From Burkholderia sp. WSM2230 (lineage in GTDB: Bacteria > Pseudomonadota > Gammaproteobacteria > Burkholderiales > Burkholderiaceae): a stretch of 63,106 nucleotides of DNA. Positions 61,687 through 63,106 of the stretch are shown here, one piece after another. A program made the translations under genes and the position numbers. Under the pieces are notes generated by a model, which ran no database searches, had not been told where the DNA came from, and saw nothing but the letters and a program-made list of their open reading frames with translations. The stretch spans positions 1 to 63,106 of the forward strand of contig NZ_AXAJ01000008.1 of the NCBI RefSeq assembly GCF_000472445.1, written 5' to 3'. How positions within the stretch are numbered: the stretch's first letter is position 1; every line of letters starts with the position of its first letter.

Positions 61687-62697
61687 ATGCAAGCGCCAAG
61701 TGCGACCGTCCCGATATCGCTTGTCAATGGCTTTCTGGCTGCTGCTGGCGTGAAACCCAAACTGGCCCTGTTGTACCTCGACCGTGCGGGAGTCCCGCCA
61801 GAACTGTGCGGCGAGCCTGGTGCGCGAGTGACTGAGGAACAGTTTTCTACACTGTACCGTACGCTTGCGATCGAGCTGGACGACGAAATGCCTGGGATTT
61901 TCAGCCGCCCGTTTCGCAGTGGCACGCTGAAGTTCCTTTGTTTGAGTCTACTGGACGCCCGAAACCTGGAAACGGCGCTCTATCGTTTCGGTCAGTTCTT
62001 TCATATCGTGCTCGACGATTTTCGTTTCGCATCACGGCGTAACGAGCTCATCTGCGAGGCAGAACTATGTATGGACCCCGCTTACGGCCCGATCGGGCCG
62101 CTTGGGCAGGAACTAATGCTCAAGCTCGCACACGGCGTCATGTCGTGGTTGACCGGGCAGAAGATACCGCTGCTCCAGGTGGATTTCGCATGTCCGCGGC
62201 CGCCGCATGCGCTCGATCACCGATATTTCTTCTCCGGGCCGGTGCGTTTCAACTGCAATTCCACGCTGATGCGTTTTGGCGCGTCATATCTGGACATGCC
62301 GATCAGGCAAAACAAGCGCAATCTCGGCAAGTTTCTCGCACGTTCGCCGGGGGAGTGGATTTTCGAATCGTTTAATGAGCGACTCCTTAGCCACCGCGTG
62401 CGCCAGCATCTCGCCGGCAAGCTGCCGGATTTGCCTACCGTCGAGCAGGCCGCGCGAGATCTCAATTGCTCGGTCCGTACCCTGAGCAGACGCCTCGCCG
62501 CTGAGGAAACTTCATTTCAGTTACTCAAGGACGAGTTGCGACGCGATATAGCTATTCAGCGGCTGACTGAGACGCGGGACGCAATCGCCATTGTCGCCGG
62601 CGATCTCGGATTCGATGATCCGAGCGCCTTTCACCGCGCTTTCCGCCACTGGACGGGCAGCACGCCAGGAACATACCGTCGGCCTCTGCGGGACTGA
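61687..62697 (+). CDS. AraC-family regulator with arabinose-binding-like N-terminal domain
   Basis: Regulator of 336 residues. The N-terminal ligand-binding domain (about residues 20-200) is of the OruR/ArgR-like type, with RSGTLKFLCLSLLDARNLET and FHIVLDDFRFASRRNELICE. The AraC DNA-binding domain is at about 235-335 (LPTVEQAARDLNCSVRTLSR, IVAGDLGFDDPSAFHRAFRH). In related genomes such regulators precede fatty-acid or acyl-CoA catabolic genes. The acyl-CoA dehydrogenase 206 bases downstream is its probable target. Confidence 0.9.
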   Translation: MQAPSATVPISLVNGFLAAAGVKPKLALLYLDRAGVPPELCGEPGARVTEEQFSTLYRTLAIELDDEMPGIFSRPFRSGTLKFLCLSLLDARNLETALYRFGQFFHIVLDDFRFASRRNELICEAELCMDPAYGPIGPLGQELMLKLAHGVMSWLTGQKIPLLQVDFACPRPPHALDHRYFFSGPVRFNCNSTLMRFGASYLDMPIRQNKRNLGKFLARSPGEWIFESFNERLLSHRVRQHLAGKLPDLPTVEQAARDLNCSVRTLSRRLAAEETSFQLLKDELRRDIAIQRLTETRDAIAIVAGDLGFDDPSAFHRAFRHWTGSTPGTYRRPLRD

Positions 62698-62903
62698 TGA
62701 AACCGGCGATTGGCGGCCGTGTGGAGGTCAAAGCGGTCAGCTGACACGTTCGCAATGGCCAGATTTGTCACTATGTGGGCCCGTTTGGACAGTCTGCGAA
62801 CGAGATACGTCGGTACGATCATCGGCGTCGTCACCGCGCGGCCGTTTTCTTCGTATTTGGCCTCGTGCACTGAATCGTTTACCGTTCCCGTGGAAGATCA
62901 ACC

Positions 62904-63106
62904 ATGAGTTACATTGCGCCCATCAAGGACATGCTGTTCGTGATGAAGGAACTGGCGGACCTCGAACAGATCGCGACACTGCCGGGCTTCGAGGACGCGA
63001 ACCTCGATACCGCTCAGGCCGTGCTCGAAGAGTCGGCGAAATTGTGTGGCGAAGTGCTGGCTCCGCTGAACGTCGAGGGCGACCGCAATCCGAGCAGTTG
63101 GAAAGA
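62904..63106 (+). CDS. Acyl-CoA dehydrogenase, N-terminal part
   Basis: The first 67 residues are visible; the gene runs off the window. The start MSYIAPIKDMLFVMKELADL, then EESAKLCGEVLAPLNVEGDR, is that of the long (about 590-residue) acyl-CoA dehydrogenases with an extra N-terminal helical segment, flavoproteins that introduce the alpha-beta double bond. It follows the AraC regulator in the same direction. Whether it belongs to the oxygenase cluster cannot be decided. Confidence 0.87.
   Translation, partial: MSYIAPIKDMLFVMKELADLEQIATLPGFEDANLDTAQAVLEESAKLCGEVLAPLNVEGDRNPSSWK

Overview
The window looks like chromosomal or megaplasmid DNA of a GC-rich, metabolically versatile beta-proteobacterium of the order Burkholderiales, most likely Paraburkholderia or Caballeronia. 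This rests on the protein families seen (DUF4148 and Porin_4 proteins, MadL/MadM with an MdcR-type regulator, a nirBD-nasA order, many LysR, AraC and MocR regulators) and on codon use. No rRNA, tRNA, CRISPR array or intact insertion sequence was recognised. The first and last genes run off the window.

Layout. 1-5046: assimilatory nitrate/nitrite reduction (end of nirB, nirD, a FAD reductase, nasA). 5860-8658: two small proteins, an MdcR-like LysR regulator and the malonate importer MadLM. 8993-9286: relics of an SDR and a LysR gene. 9303-20082: regulator/enzyme pairs (LysR with a DHA2-type exporter, DUF1330, LysR, DUF4148, serine hydrolase, NmrA-like, aldo/keto reductase, cysteine-cluster protein, AhpD-like protein with an XRE regulator). 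20083-24850: a gene-poor stretch, an orphan two-partner-secretion exoprotein, and broken remnants of an IclR regulator and an MHS transporter.

24854-34253 is a coherent ferulate module. On the minus strand are an aromatic-acid MFS importer, a porin and a tannase-family feruloyl esterase lipoprotein. Divergently on the plus strand are feruloyl-CoA hydratase/lyase, vanillin dehydrogenase, feruloyl-CoA synthetase and a MarR regulator. Together they would release ferulate from esters, import it and convert it to vanillate and acetyl-CoA. The shared intergenic region holds four copies of a TCAGG-N3-CCTGA palindrome, good candidates for MarR operators.

34644-38619 is a patchy accessory stretch: an Imm40-like immunity protein without a toxin, a solute-binding protein without a signal peptide, ArsN2, a lipoprotein and a GST. 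38864-49196 is a mostly minus-strand electrophile/oxidant defence island: RclC-like membrane protein, GNAT, PNPOx-like, GST, AhpD-like, two closely related nitroreductases, hydrolase, an RclR-like AraC regulator with conserved cysteines, an SDR lacking its catalytic tyrosine, azoreductase, and a divergent MocR regulator over a perfect palindrome.

49668-63106 is a catabolic cluster for an unidentified, probably aromatic, acid: SCP2-type thiolase, acyl-CoA synthetase, FAD phenol-type hydroxylase, extradiol dioxygenase, NTF2-like protein, porin, BON protein and FAH-family hydrolase. A regulator that joins an IS630-transposase-like DNA-binding region to PAS and LuxR domains is transcribed away from it. 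Then come an isochorismatase-like hydrolase with a divergent LysR, an AraC regulator and the start of an acyl-CoA dehydrogenase. The fused regulator and this cluster are the most unusual content of the window.
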